Below are positions 14,092 through 23,014 of a stretch of 26,446 bases of DNA, in pieces. The position numbers and the translations under genes were made by a program. Within the stretch, counting starts at the first letter, position 1; every line of letters starts with the position of its first letter. The stretch covers positions 1 through 26,446 of the forward strand of contig CAKOYE010000009.1 of assembly GCA_934130485.1 (NCBI GenBank). Direction: 5' to 3'. The stretch is from an uncultured Bacilli bacterium. Lineage in GTDB: Bacteria; Bacillota_I; Bacilli_A; RF39; UBA660. The notes under the pieces were generated by a model. That model saw only the letters and a program-made list of their open reading frames with translations, searched no databases and had not been told where the DNA came from.

Positions 14092-16784
14092 TATAAATTA
14101 CTAATGTTATTTTCTACTTTAATTAAAATTTCATCAACAATATCTAGTTTACTACCTCCACCAGTTGCGAAATTTTTGCTTCCTCCACCATTACCATTTG
14201 ATTCAATTGATACCTCTTTTACTATCTTTCCACAATCAATTTTAGAAGAAAGTTCTTTTGATGATTTTGCTAAATAATTAACACTTGAATCATTAACATT
14301 TGCAACAAACACAAATCCATTAATTTTATTTTCTAGTGTATCAATCATATTTTTTAGTGTAGGAACATCACAATTTTCAGTTTTAATAATTATTGTATTT
14401 ATATTATTAATTGTTTTTTGATATTTTAAGAAATCGTCTAAATGTTCTAACATTTTTTTAGCCTTTTGATTTTTATATTCTTTTTCAAGTTCAGATACAG
14501 CTTTTTTTATAGTGTTTAATTCATTTAAGTTAAATAAAATGTCTTTATAATTTTTAGGTTTATCATTATTAATTTGGACATTAAAATCAAGTACAATATC
14601 TTCTAAAGAAGCATTTTCAACAATATTTGCAGCCTTATTTAATAATTTCATCATATCTTCATTATATGGTTTAATTTGCTCAAATAACTCTGGTATTATG
14701 TTACTATCTGTAGTAGCCTCAATTCTATAAACATTTTGTCCTTTTGATTCTACCGATATAATCGCAAAAGAACCTATATCGCTACTTTTTACTACATGAG
14801 TTCCACCACATAATTCAACTGAATCTACAATATTAACAACTCTTACAATTTTTCCATATTTTTCACTAAATAGAGCCATTGCGCCCATTTTTTTAGCTTC
14901 TTCTATATCCATATCTTTTATAACAGTTAAAACATCTGTTTTAATTTTTTCATTGACTAAATTTTCAACTTCAATAATTTGATCATCATTTATTGTACCA
15001 TCATATTTAAAATCAAATCTAAGTCTTTTATCATCGACTTTTGAACCAGCTTGATGAACATTATTACTTAAAACTTCTTGTAATGCTTTTTGTAATAAGT
15101 GAGTTGCAGAGTGATTTTTTGATACATTTTGTCTAAATGTTTTATCAACACTAGCTAAAACTTTATCGCCTACATTAATTGTTCCTGAAAATTTTACCTG
15201 ATGGAATAATTGTTTATTAGGGCCTTTAAAACCACCTATAACTTCTAAATGTAAATCATTATCAATTATTATTCCTTTATCCGAAACTTGTCCACCTGAT
15301 TCAACATAAAGTGGTGTTTCTTTTAATACAACAAAACCTGTATCAGTTATACTATCAACAAATTTTTCTCCATCATATAAACTTGAAATTGTTGTTTCAA
15401 CTTCTAATTTATCATAACCAACAAATACATTTTCATTTGAAAAATTTAATAATTCTTCATTTTGAACATTCATACTACTATAATTTTCTCTTGAATTACG
15501 AGCTAATTCTTTTTGTTCTTGCATATATGCATCAAATTCTTCCTTAGAAACTGTGAAACCTTTTTCATGAGCATATTCCTCTGTTAATTCAAATGGAAAA
15601 CCAAATGTATCATATAATTTGAATGCATCTTCACCACTAATTTTTTTTGTATCACTTAAAAATAATTCTTGTAATCTCTTTTCACCATTAACGAGTGTAC
15701 GATTAAATAATTCTTCTTCAGTATTAATTTTTTGAATTACCATATTTACATTCTCATTAATATATGGATATGCTTCCTGCATAACTTCTGCGATTACTGG
15801 AACTAAGTCACTCGCAAACATTCTTTCAATTCCAAGTTTTTTTCCATATCTAATAGCTCTACGAAGTAATCTTCTTAAAATATAATCTCTTCCAGTATTA
15901 CCGAAATTTGCACCATCTGATAAAGCAAATGTAATTGTTCTAATATGGTCAGCTATTATTTTGAATTCTGCTTGTCCTTCATATTTTTTACCGCATATTG
16001 AAGATACTTTATCTATAATTGGCATAAAAAGATCTGTATCAAAATTACTTGGAACTTCTTGTAATATTGATGCCATTCTCTCTAACCCCATACCAGTATC
16101 AATATTTTTATGGGGTAATTCAGGATAATTTCTACGATCTAAACCAGGTGTTGCATTAAATTGACTAAATACATTATTCCAAATTTCAACATATCTATCA
16201 TTTTCGATTTCTTTTCTTAGTAAATCCAATCCAATATGGTTTGGATCATATTCTTCTCCTCTATCAAAAAATATTTCACTATCAGGTCCACTTGGTCCAG
16301 GACCAATTTCCCAGAAATTACTTTCAAGTAAAATAATATGTTCTTTTTCTACTCCTAGGCCTCTCCAAGTATTATAAGCAGTTCTATCTTCAGAATATAT
16401 TGTCATATATAATTTATCAAGTGAAATATCAAGCCATTTATCACTTGTTAAAAATTCAAATGCCCAAGTAATAGCTTCTTTTTTAAAATAATCACCAATT
16501 GAAAAGTTTCCTAACATTTCAAAAAAAGTTTGATGACGCGCAGTAAGACCTACATTTTCAATATCATTTGTTCTAATACATTTTTGAATACTTGCTAAAC
16601 GTTTGTTTTCTGGTACAACTGAACCATCAAAATATTTTTTTAAAGGTGTAACACCTGCATTAATCCATAAAACTGTTGGATCATCATTTGGAATTAATGA
16701 AGCACTTTCAATAATTGTGTGTCCTTTTGATTTCCAAAATTCACACCACATTTTTCTAATTTCATTTCCTGTTAACTTTTTCAT
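14091..16784 (-). CDS. alaS: Alanyl-tRNA synthetase
   Basis: Charges tRNA-Ala with alanine and edits mischarged serine or glycine. The full-length 897-residue protein has every domain. The class II catalytic core shows RHQTFFEMLGNFSIGDYF (about 83-100) and the glycine-rich ATP site with GMGLERM. The tRNA-binding region follows. The editing domain has zinc-site motifs HSATH (558-562) and CGGTH (659-663). The C-Ala domain ends in GGGSKNFATGGGS near the C-terminus. AAAGGAGAT lies before the ATG, which overlaps the stop of the preceding gene. No T-box leader is present, since the gene is internal to an operon. Confidence 0.98.
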   Translation of the reverse strand: MKKLTGNEIRKMWCEFWKSKGHTIIESASLIPNDDPTVLWINAGVTPLKKYFDGSVVPENKRLASIQKCIRTNDIENVGLTARHQTFFEMLGNFSIGDYFKKEAITWAFEFLTSDKWLDISLDKLYMTIYSEDRTAYNTWRGLGVEKEHIILLESNFWEIGPGPSGPDSEIFFDRGEEYDPNHIGLDLLRKEIENDRYVEIWNNVFSQFNATPGLDRRNYPELPHKNIDTGMGLERMASILQEVPSNFDTDLFMPIIDKVSSICGKKYEGQAEFKIIADHIRTITFALSDGANFGNTGRDYILRRLLRRAIRYGKKLGIERMFASDLVPVIAEVMQEAYPYINENVNMVIQKINTEEELFNRTLVNGEKRLQELFLSDTKKISGEDAFKLYDTFGFPFELTEEYAHEKGFTVSKEEFDAYMQEQKELARNSRENYSSMNVQNEELLNFSNENVFVGYDKLEVETTISSLYDGEKFVDSITDTGFVVLKETPLYVESGGQVSDKGIIIDNDLHLEVIGGFKGPNKQLFHQVKFSGTINVGDKVLASVDKTFRQNVSKNHSATHLLQKALQEVLSNNVHQAGSKVDDKRLRFDFKYDGTINDDQIIEVENLVNEKIKTDVLTVIKDMDIEEAKKMGAMALFSEKYGKIVRVVNIVDSVELCGGTHVVKSSDIGSFAIISVESKGQNVYRIEATTDSNIIPELFEQIKPYNEDMMKLLNKAANIVENASLEDIVLDFNVQINNDKPKNYKDILFNLNELNTIKKAVSELEKEYKNQKAKKMLEHLDDFLKYQKTINNINTIIIKTENCDVPTLKNMIDTLENKINGFVFVANVNDSSVNYLAKSSKELSSKIDCGKIVKEVSIESNGNGGGSKNFATGGGSKLDIVDEILIKVENNISNL

Positions 16785-17338
16785 TAATTCATCTCCTTTA
16801 ACATCTTAATTATTTTTTCATTCAAATTTTCTAAAGTACCATCATTAATAATAGAATAATCGTAATTAGTATAATTATCTAAAGCACTTTCTGTTAATGA
16901 TTTTTGTTGTTCTTTTGTTAATCCATTATCAAAATTTGGTCTTTTTATATTTATTATTTTTACATTTTTAAGTTTTTCTCTTGGAATTTCCAATTCTTCT
17001 ATAAGTCTTGCATCACTTATTACAATTACGTCAAAGAAATAGGACATTACTATAATATCTTCTATCATACGATTTACGAATAAATACTTATCAATTTTTC
17101 CTCTTATTAGATCAGTACCTAATTCTATTAATAATTGTCTAGGTTTATCTTGATCACTACCAGACCAATTTGTTATTTTTTTAGCATATTCTTTTAAATA
17201 AGTAGAATACTGTAATGTGACTACGCTTTTACCATTATTTTCATAATATTTTTTTATAAAATCAGCACTTGTATCTTTACCAGATCTAGCTTTACCTGCA
17301 AATATATAAATTTTAGGATTTTTATTTATAAATTCCAT
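16784..17338 (-). CDS. P-loop kinase resembling deoxynucleoside monophosphate kinase
   Basis: A 184-residue P-loop protein. Near the N-terminus is GKARSGKDTSADFI (G15 to I28), a Walker A variant with GKDT that is typical of the phage-type dNMP kinase and adenylate-kinase-like groups. VIVISDARLIEEL probably holds the Walker B/base-contact Asp, and INIKRP resembles the following lid region. I start it at the ATG at 17338 because GAGGTGAAG precedes it. A longer frame to 17380 would run into the end of the upstream gene without a ribosome binding site. It is co-transcribed with alaS and the dGTPase-like gene. Substrate not proven; a cytidylate- or dephospho-CoA-kinase-like role is possible. Confidence 0.8.
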   Translation of the reverse strand: MEFINKNPKIYIFAGKARSGKDTSADFIKKYYENNGKSVVTLQYSTYLKEYAKKITNWSGSDQDKPRQLLIELGTDLIRGKIDKYLFVNRMIEDIIVMSYFFDVIVISDARLIEELEIPREKLKNVKIINIKRPNFDNGLTKEQQKSLTESALDNYTNYDYSIINDGTLENLNEKIIKMLKEMN

Positions 17339-17348
17339 AACTTCACCT

Positions 17349-18491
17349 CTAATTAAACGATAAAATATCGTATTTGTCATCTAAAAATAGAATTATCGAT
17401 TTTAATACTGCGATTGTTGGCGTTGCAAGCAACATTCCAATCATACCCCAGAAATGTCCGAATACTAATAGTCCAATTATAATTGTTACTGGATGTAATT
17501 TCATAGTTTTACTCATTACAATTGGATTTAAAATATTACTTTCTAAAAATTGCGCGATTACAATTGAAATTAACGAAATAATTCCAACTATAGGTCCTTG
17601 TGAAAATCCAACTAAAACAGCTGGCGCACCACCTAAATATGGACCAATATAAGGTATAATATTAGTTACACCACAGAATAAACCGAATAACACTGGCGCT
17701 TTTAACCCCGCAATTGCGAAACCAATTGTTGATAGTAAAAATACAAAAGATGCACATATTAATGTTCCTTGTACATATTTTCTTAAAGATGTATTAACCT
17801 CATTAGCAAGTCCTCTAAAATCATCACGATTTTTTTCTGGAATTAAACTACTAATCGCATCATTAATATTATCAAAACTCATAAGTAAGTAAAAACCTAT
17901 TATGAAACCAATTACAAGTGATCCTAATCCTGAAAAAACTGAAGAAACAAATGTAACTGTGATATGTGGTAATGAACTTGTTAAATTACTACCAATTTCT
18001 TCTAATTTAACAAATAATTCTGATTTTAACGAACTAATATCAATACCATCAATATTACCAATCTTACTAAACACATCATTAATCCAATTTTGAATTTGAC
18101 TAGAAATAGAAGGAATACTTTTTACTATTTCATTTATCTGTTCTGATAACAAAGGTATAAGTGAACTAATTATTAAAACAATTAACAAAATTAACGCAAT
18201 ATAAACTAAAGACGTTGCAAGTGTTCTATTAACTTTATGATTTTTTAAAAATTTAACAAGTGGTTCTAAAAGCCACGCGACAACTATTCCTATAAAAAGC
18301 GGTGATACTATTTTTAATAAGTTAAGAAAAAAAGTTCCTACCTTCCACTCCTTAAAAATTAAGGTAGCTGCATAAATCCCTGCAATAATTATAAATGTAT
18401 AAGCAATGCTTAAAATTTTCTTAGTCATACTTATAACATCATTTAATTTTTTTATATCTACTTCTTTTTCATTATTTTTTTTGTTAAACAT
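17349..18491 (-). CDS. AI-2E family transporter (UPF0118)
   Basis: Integral membrane protein of 380 residues and about eight transmembrane helices, of the family that includes TqsA and several Na+/H+ antiporter-like proteins. Two N-terminal helices (about 29-85) precede a third at about 93-118. A soluble stretch follows (about 120-180). The C-terminal bundle has the family motifs FIIGFYLLMSFD, then VTNIIPYIGPYLGGAPAVLVG, and GHFWGMIGMLLATPT. The start has GGGGTG upstream. It is first in the operon with the P-loop kinase, alaS and dgt, with 10 bases to the next gene. What it moves is not evident: family members have been linked to autoinducer-2 export and to cation exchange. Confidence 0.92.
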   Translation of the reverse strand: MFNKKNNEKEVDIKKLNDVISMTKKILSIAYTFIIIAGIYAATLIFKEWKVGTFFLNLLKIVSPLFIGIVVAWLLEPLVKFLKNHKVNRTLATSLVYIALILLIVLIISSLIPLLSEQINEIVKSIPSISSQIQNWINDVFSKIGNIDGIDISSLKSELFVKLEEIGSNLTSSLPHITVTFVSSVFSGLGSLVIGFIIGFYLLMSFDNINDAISSLIPEKNRDDFRGLANEVNTSLRKYVQGTLICASFVFLLSTIGFAIAGLKAPVLFGLFCGVTNIIPYIGPYLGGAPAVLVGFSQGPIVGIISLISIVIAQFLESNILNPIVMSKTMKLHPVTIIIGLLVFGHFWGMIGMLLATPTIAVLKSIILFLDDKYDILSFN

Positions 18492-18565
18492 ATAAACACC
18501 CCTATCATTGTATCATATTTTTACTATTATGTTGTTTATTTTTGAGTAAAATAAATATAAATTAG

Positions 18566-18600
18566 AAAAAAAGTATGTCTAATTATGACAAACTTTTTTA
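18566..18600 (-). terminator. Terminator of frr
   Basis: On the minus strand a 13-position stem with one mismatch (18587-18599 with 18567-18579) and a 7-nt loop ends in a run of T. Its first arm includes the TAA stop of frr. Confidence 0.8.
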
Positions 18601-19140
18601 TATGCTCATTAATTCATTTTCTTTTACTTTTAATTTTTCATCAACTATTTTATTATATTTATTAATTAACTCTTGAACTTCATCCATACCACTTTTTTTA
18701 TCATCTTCTGTTAACTCAAGTTTTTTAATTTCGTTGTTAGCTTCTTGTCTAATATTACGAAGTGCGATTCTTGCTTCTTCTGCAACATTTTTAGCTTGTT
18801 TTACATATTCCTTTCTTGTATCTTCTGTTAATGCTGGAATATTTAAAATTATAACTTCTCCATTATTATTTGGTGTAAGTCCAATGTTCGCTTCAAAAAT
18901 AGATTTTTCAATTGAACCTAAACAAGATTTATCAAATGGTTTAATCATAAGTTGACGTGCTTCTGGTATAGATATATTTGCTAATTGTTTAAGTGGTGTA
19001 TCTACCCCGTAATATGATACACAAATACCATCTAAAATTGCCGGATTTGCTCTTCCTGCTCTAATATTTGTTAATCTTTTTTCCATATTTTCAATTGATG
19101 AAGTCATTTTAATTTCAACATCTGTTAGTATATTTTCCAT
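18598..19140 (-). CDS. frr: Ribosome recycling factor
   Basis: Splits post-termination ribosomes together with EF-G. The 180-residue product covers the whole two-domain protein. MEKRLTNIRAGRANPAILDG opens the long helical domain, the beta domain has SYYGVDTPLKQLANI and ARQLMIKPFDKS, and the C-terminal helices include ARIALRNIRQEANNEIKKLE. Upstream AAGGATGG supports the ATG. It is normally next to pyrH and before uppS; here it sits alone between an AI-2E-family operon and a large unknown gene, with its own promoter and terminator. Confidence 0.97.
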   Translation of the reverse strand: MENILTDVEIKMTSSIENMEKRLTNIRAGRANPAILDGICVSYYGVDTPLKQLANISIPEARQLMIKPFDKSCLGSIEKSIFEANIGLTPNNNGEVIILNIPALTEDTRKEYVKQAKNVAEEARIALRNIRQEANNEIKKLELTEDDKKSGMDEVQELINKYNKIVDEKLKVKENELMSI

Positions 19141-19161
19141 AAGTCCATCCTTTCAAAATTT

Positions 19162-19191
19162 ATTATACATTTAACTTAGTAAATATGTCAA
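19162..19191 (-). promoter_or_regulatory. Consensus promoter of frr
   Basis: Perfect TTGACA (19186-19191) and perfect TATAAT (19162-19167) boxes with an 18-bp spacer. The -35 box starts right after the stop codon of the upstream 577-residue gene. No terminator separates the two, so read-through from upstream is also possible. Confidence 0.85.
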
Positions 19192-19192
19192 T

Positions 19193-20926
19193 TTATTTTT
19201 TTTCACTATCTAAAATTTCCTGTAATTTGCAAATACCAAAATAATTATCAGAATTACTTTTTTCGTAATTTAAAAAATCTTTAGTGCAATCAAAACTTTT
19301 ATTATTAACTCTATTTTGAGAAATTTTCTTTATGCAAGGATTAATATAATCATTATATATTTCATCTATTTTTTCTTTTTCAATATTTCCACTAAAAGAA
19401 ATATTTTGTTTAAGCAAATTTGGAAGTATTTCTTTTAGTATTATTTCTTTTTCTTTAATAACATTACTATCAACACTATCAATTAATAATAGTGAATAGT
19501 AATCACTTAAAATACTATATAAATTTAAGTCACGATATTTAATCAACATCTCATAAGTTTTATATTTTTCCTCTAAAGTTTTATCTTGCTTATTTTCCTT
19601 TAATTTAGAACTAATATCTACTTTTTCTAAAAGTAAGGATGCTATATTTTTATAATTACCGTCACTATCATATTCTAACAATAATATAGGATATTTTTCT
19701 ATAAATTGCTTTATTTCTTCTTTAGAATATATATTTCTAAATAGTTCATTATCTGTAAAATATTCTTTATTATCTTTTTCTTTATCAAATATATTTAAAA
19801 AATAATTATCGATAATAATGTATTTATCATCATTAAAAAATTTAGTAAATTCTAATAGAGAAATAAAATCTATCATACTTTTATAATTTAAAACTGTATT
19901 ATTTGTAGTATTTCTTTCTAAAATCAAATCATCTTTTAGTTTTAATAAAGATAAATACTCATCAAATTCTACTAAAGTATTTTTTGTATTGTTAATTTCA
20001 CAATATAAATTTTTTATTAAATCAATATTATTATTGAAATTATAATCTATTTCATTATAATTTAAAAATAATATGTTATCACAACTAGGTTTAGTTTCAA
20101 AAACAATTTCAAGTTCTAAATTTAACTTTTTTTCACTGACTATATTTTTAAAAAATGAATTAATTAGATAAATAAATATTTTTTTATCAAAATAATCACT
20201 AGGATATTTACTAGATAAAATATTAAATAGTTTTTTAATTTCTATTAAATCAATGTCACAATTATTATATGTTTTAAAAGATAAAAAATTGTTTAATTCA
20301 AAATATGATAAATTATTTTTATCTAAAGTATTTATAAAAAATTTAGTTGCACCATCAAAATATTTTTGATAATCAAATACCTTAGTAACATTTTCTAAAT
20401 ACTCATTACAATTTTTATTTATAGTTGAATTTTCTAATAATGTTTTATATATTTGACAATATAAATTACCTCTTAATAACACTAAATCATTATCTTGTTG
20501 ATAATTTCTTTTTTTACCAATACACTTTAAATATATATTTAAAATATCTGAAATTTTATTATCAATTCCATAATTAATAGTCTTTTCTATAATATTACCA
20601 AAACTTGTAGATGCGATTATTTTGTTGTTAATGTTTGGGTTCGATAAACAAAATATTTCATCATAAATGTTCTCCATATTTTCTAAAAAATATTTATAAT
20701 TAATACTATGTTTCAATTTCCATTTTTGTGTTAATTCAATAACCTCAAAACAATATAACATATAAGTAATAATATCTTGATTACTTAAATCTTCAAATAT
20801 ATCAATATCAACAAAATATGAATCAATATTATCTAAATCAACTAATTCTTTTTGTTTCAATTTTTTTATTAAAGAACCAAAATTATCAAAATAGGTTTCT
20901 TTATACATTTTCTTATCTTCATCCAT
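19193..20926 (-). CDS. Hypothetical protein, 577 residues
   Basis: I recognise no domain. The protein is large, soluble-looking, without signal peptide or clear membrane segment. It is rich in Asn, Asp, Ile, Leu, Lys and Tyr, with long predicted helices throughout and only short stretches of low complexity. The helix-rich, weakly repetitive texture would fit an alpha-solenoid or scaffolding protein, but no repeat unit is obvious by eye. AGGAAGTG precedes the ATG. It lies alone between tpiA and frr, with no terminator before the frr promoter. The AT-rich codon use matches its neighbours, so there is no sign of recent transfer. Confidence 0.85.
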   Translation of the reverse strand: MDEDKKMYKETYFDNFGSLIKKLKQKELVDLDNIDSYFVDIDIFEDLSNQDIITYMLYCFEVIELTQKWKLKHSINYKYFLENMENIYDEIFCLSNPNINNKIIASTSFGNIIEKTINYGIDNKISDILNIYLKCIGKKRNYQQDNDLVLLRGNLYCQIYKTLLENSTINKNCNEYLENVTKVFDYQKYFDGATKFFINTLDKNNLSYFELNNFLSFKTYNNCDIDLIEIKKLFNILSSKYPSDYFDKKIFIYLINSFFKNIVSEKKLNLELEIVFETKPSCDNILFLNYNEIDYNFNNNIDLIKNLYCEINNTKNTLVEFDEYLSLLKLKDDLILERNTTNNTVLNYKSMIDFISLLEFTKFFNDDKYIIIDNYFLNIFDKEKDNKEYFTDNELFRNIYSKEEIKQFIEKYPILLLEYDSDGNYKNIASLLLEKVDISSKLKENKQDKTLEEKYKTYEMLIKYRDLNLYSILSDYYSLLLIDSVDSNVIKEKEIILKEILPNLLKQNISFSGNIEKEKIDEIYNDYINPCIKKISQNRVNNKSFDCTKDFLNYEKSNSDNYFGICKLQEILDSEKK

Positions 20927-21052
20927 CTAAAACACTTCCTTATCTAATTATAATTAAGATATTTAATTTTATTTGAATGTACACAAATATAACTATCTAA
21001 ATTATACATCAAATTATTTAATATTGAAATATCTTTGAATTAGAATATTAAG

Positions 21053-21075
21053 AAAAAAACTATTGATGATCAATA
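21053..21075 (-). terminator. Terminator at the end of tpiA
   Basis: TATTGA/TCAATA (6 bp, tight loop) followed by GTTTTTTT. The stem is made from the last codons and stop of tpiA. It closes the pgk-to-tpiA run. Confidence 0.6.
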
Positions 21076-21785
21076 ATATCAATAATTTTTGTCAATTTAT
21101 AAGCATCACACGATGATGCACCTATTAAAAATCCATCAACATTTTTTAATGTCTTTAAAGAATTTATATTTTTTTCATTAATGCTACCACCATATAAAAT
21201 AAATGGAATACCGTCTAAAGTTGTTTTACAGATATTTTTAATAAATTCTGCACAATCAGATATATCTTTATTACTTGGCATAGCATTAGTTCCAACTGCC
21301 CATACAGGTTCATAAGCAATCAAAATATTTTTTAGTTGCCTACTATTAATTCCCCTTAGTCCTCTTACGATTTGTTGCTTTAGAACTTTATCTGTTTTTA
21401 ACATTTCTCGTTGTTCTAAGGTTTCACCAATGCAAAAAACAACTTTTATCTTATTTTCAAGACATTTTTTAATTTTTTTATTAATTAATTCATCATCTTC
21501 GCCCATTTGTCTTCGGTCACTATGACCTATAATCGCATACTTTACTCCAATACTTCTAGCCTGTTTAGGTGATACCTCACCCGTATATGGTCCACTATTT
21601 TCTATATAAACATTTTGAATTCCAACATCATAATTATGATTTAAAAAGTACGGAATAAATATACTAGTTGGACAAATAATTACATTCGATAAAAATAAAG
21701 AATTATTTAAAACATTTAAGTATTCACTAGTTTCACTAGCAGTCATATTCATCTTTAAATTTGCGATTATATACTTACTTATCAT
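21060..21785 (-). CDS. tpiA: Triose-phosphate isomerase
   Basis: Interconverts dihydroxyacetone phosphate and glyceraldehyde 3-phosphate. The 241 residues form a TIM barrel with the active-site residues in place: N9 and K11 (ANLKMN), H88 (IIGHSDRR) and E159 (AYEPVWAVGT), with the phosphate-binding GG at 199-200 (LYGGSI). Two spots deviate from the common sequence. The catalytic-His motif reads HSDRR rather than HSERR, and the mobile loop 6 reads GTNAMPS rather than the usual GTGKTAT. It is still likely active. Its start overlaps the glycosyltransferase stop by 11 bases, and AGAGG precedes the ATG. Confidence 0.94.
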   Translation of the reverse strand: MISKYIIANLKMNMTASETSEYLNVLNNSLFLSNVIICPTSIFIPYFLNHNYDVGIQNVYIENSGPYTGEVSPKQARSIGVKYAIIGHSDRRQMGEDDELINKKIKKCLENKIKVVFCIGETLEQREMLKTDKVLKQQIVRGLRGINSRQLKNILIAYEPVWAVGTNAMPSNKDISDCAEFIKNICKTTLDGIPFILYGGSINEKNINSLKTLKNVDGFLIGASSCDAYKLTKIIDIIDHQ

Positions 21786-23010
21786 GCAAACCTCTTTTAA
21801 TTACATTTTTTATTCTATTAAAAAATCCTTTATTATTATCTCTACCACTAAGAGCTAATTTGTAAACATCTAAAACCCTTTCAGCAAAATATTTTGATGA
21901 GTACCTTTCAGAACTTACTTTAGCCTGCTTACTAAGTTGCTTAACTTTATCTGGATCCTTCATAAGGTTTTCCACTATTTTTTTATATTGACGCTTATTT
22001 TTAAATAAATAACCGTTCAAATCATCTACAACAATAGACGCAAAACTTGGATCATTTGCAGCAATTACTGGTAATGATGATGCGTGGGCTTCAATTACAG
22101 TTAAACCTTGTGTTTCAGTTCTTGAAGCTGTTGCAAAAATTGTAGCTATTTGATAATAAAGAGGTACGTCAACCCAAGCAACTTTTCCAGCAAAAATAAC
22201 TGAATCTTTTATTTTTAATTTTGCTGCCAACTTTTTATATGAATCAATATCTGGACCATCACCAACAAGTAATAATTTAGCATTTTTGTTAGATTTTACA
22301 AAATCAACTTGTGACTCAATTAATAAATCGACAGATTTTTCTTCACCCATTCTACCAACAAACAAAATTACAAAATCATCTTTTTTAATATTATATTTTT
22401 TTCTAACTTCATCTAATTGTTTCTCAGTATATTTTAATCTATCAAACCTTTCAACTTCTATTCCTGTTGGAATAATATGAACATTGCGATCAAACTTATA
22501 TTTTTCCTTAAAAAGTTTATATGTCTTTTCTGTTGGTACAATCAATTCTGTTGCAGTTTTATCACAATAAAACTTAGTTAAATATTCAACTATTTTTTTA
22601 CTTGTACCATTAAAATATCCTTTAGTTATATAGTGAACATAATCTTCATACATAGTGTGATAAGTATGAACTAATGGAATATCAAATTGTTTGGCAATAA
22701 TTCTAGCAAATGTTCCAACACCGAACTCAGTTTGGGAATGAATTATATCCAAATTCCACTTTTTAATTTTGTCTATTGCGCGAAGAGGATATATTCCCGT
22801 TAATCTATAATCATATATTCCAGTAGGAATTCCAGGAATTCTAATTATTTTATTTTCGTTTTCATATTTATAGGATAATTTTTCAGCATTAACAGTTACA
22901 ATAAATACTTCGTGACCTTTTTTTTCTAATGCATTCTGTAACATAACAATACTGGTAGAAACACCATTAATATATGGTGGATAACTATCCGTAAAAATTC
23001 CTATTCTCAT
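21775..23010 (-). CDS. GT4 glycosyltransferase, probable diacylglycerol glucosyltransferase
   Basis: Retaining GT-B enzyme of 411 residues. The N-terminus IGIFTDSYPPYINGVSTSI and the later HTYHTMYEDYVHY closely resemble the monoglucosyl-diacylglycerol synthases of Acholeplasma and of lactic acid bacteria. Those enzymes transfer glucose from UDP-glucose to membrane diacylglycerol. The donor site has FVGRMGEEKSVDLLI and the EAHASSLPVIAANDPSF acceptor/donor motif with the family Glu. The C-terminus is basic and amphipathic (RIKNVIKRGL), suiting membrane-surface binding. It lies between a flippase-like gene and tpiA. Likely role: glycolipid or lipoteichoic-acid anchor synthesis. The exact sugar is not proven. 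Confidence 0.87.
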   Translation of the reverse strand: MRIGIFTDSYPPYINGVSTSIVMLQNALEKKGHEVFIVTVNAEKLSYKYENENKIIRIPGIPTGIYDYRLTGIYPLRAIDKIKKWNLDIIHSQTEFGVGTFARIIAKQFDIPLVHTYHTMYEDYVHYITKGYFNGTSKKIVEYLTKFYCDKTATELIVPTEKTYKLFKEKYKFDRNVHIIPTGIEVERFDRLKYTEKQLDEVRKKYNIKKDDFVILFVGRMGEEKSVDLLIESQVDFVKSNKNAKLLLVGDGPDIDSYKKLAAKLKIKDSVIFAGKVAWVDVPLYYQIATIFATASRTETQGLTVIEAHASSLPVIAANDPSFASIVVDDLNGYLFKNKRQYKKIVENLMKDPDKVKQLSKQAKVSSERYSSKYFAERVLDVYKLALSGRDNNKGFFNRIKNVIKRGLHDK

Positions 23011-23014
23011 ACTA

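Noticed and set aside
18507..18515. TGATACAAT as an extended -10 promoter for the AI-2E-family gene
   Set aside because: Transcription would start inside the GGGGTG ribosome binding site at 18497-18502, and no good -35 box is present.
18492..18597. T-box leader for the operon that includes alaS
   Set aside because: Only about 106 bases separate the operon start from the frr stop, much of it frr terminator; no T-box or specifier hairpin is visible.
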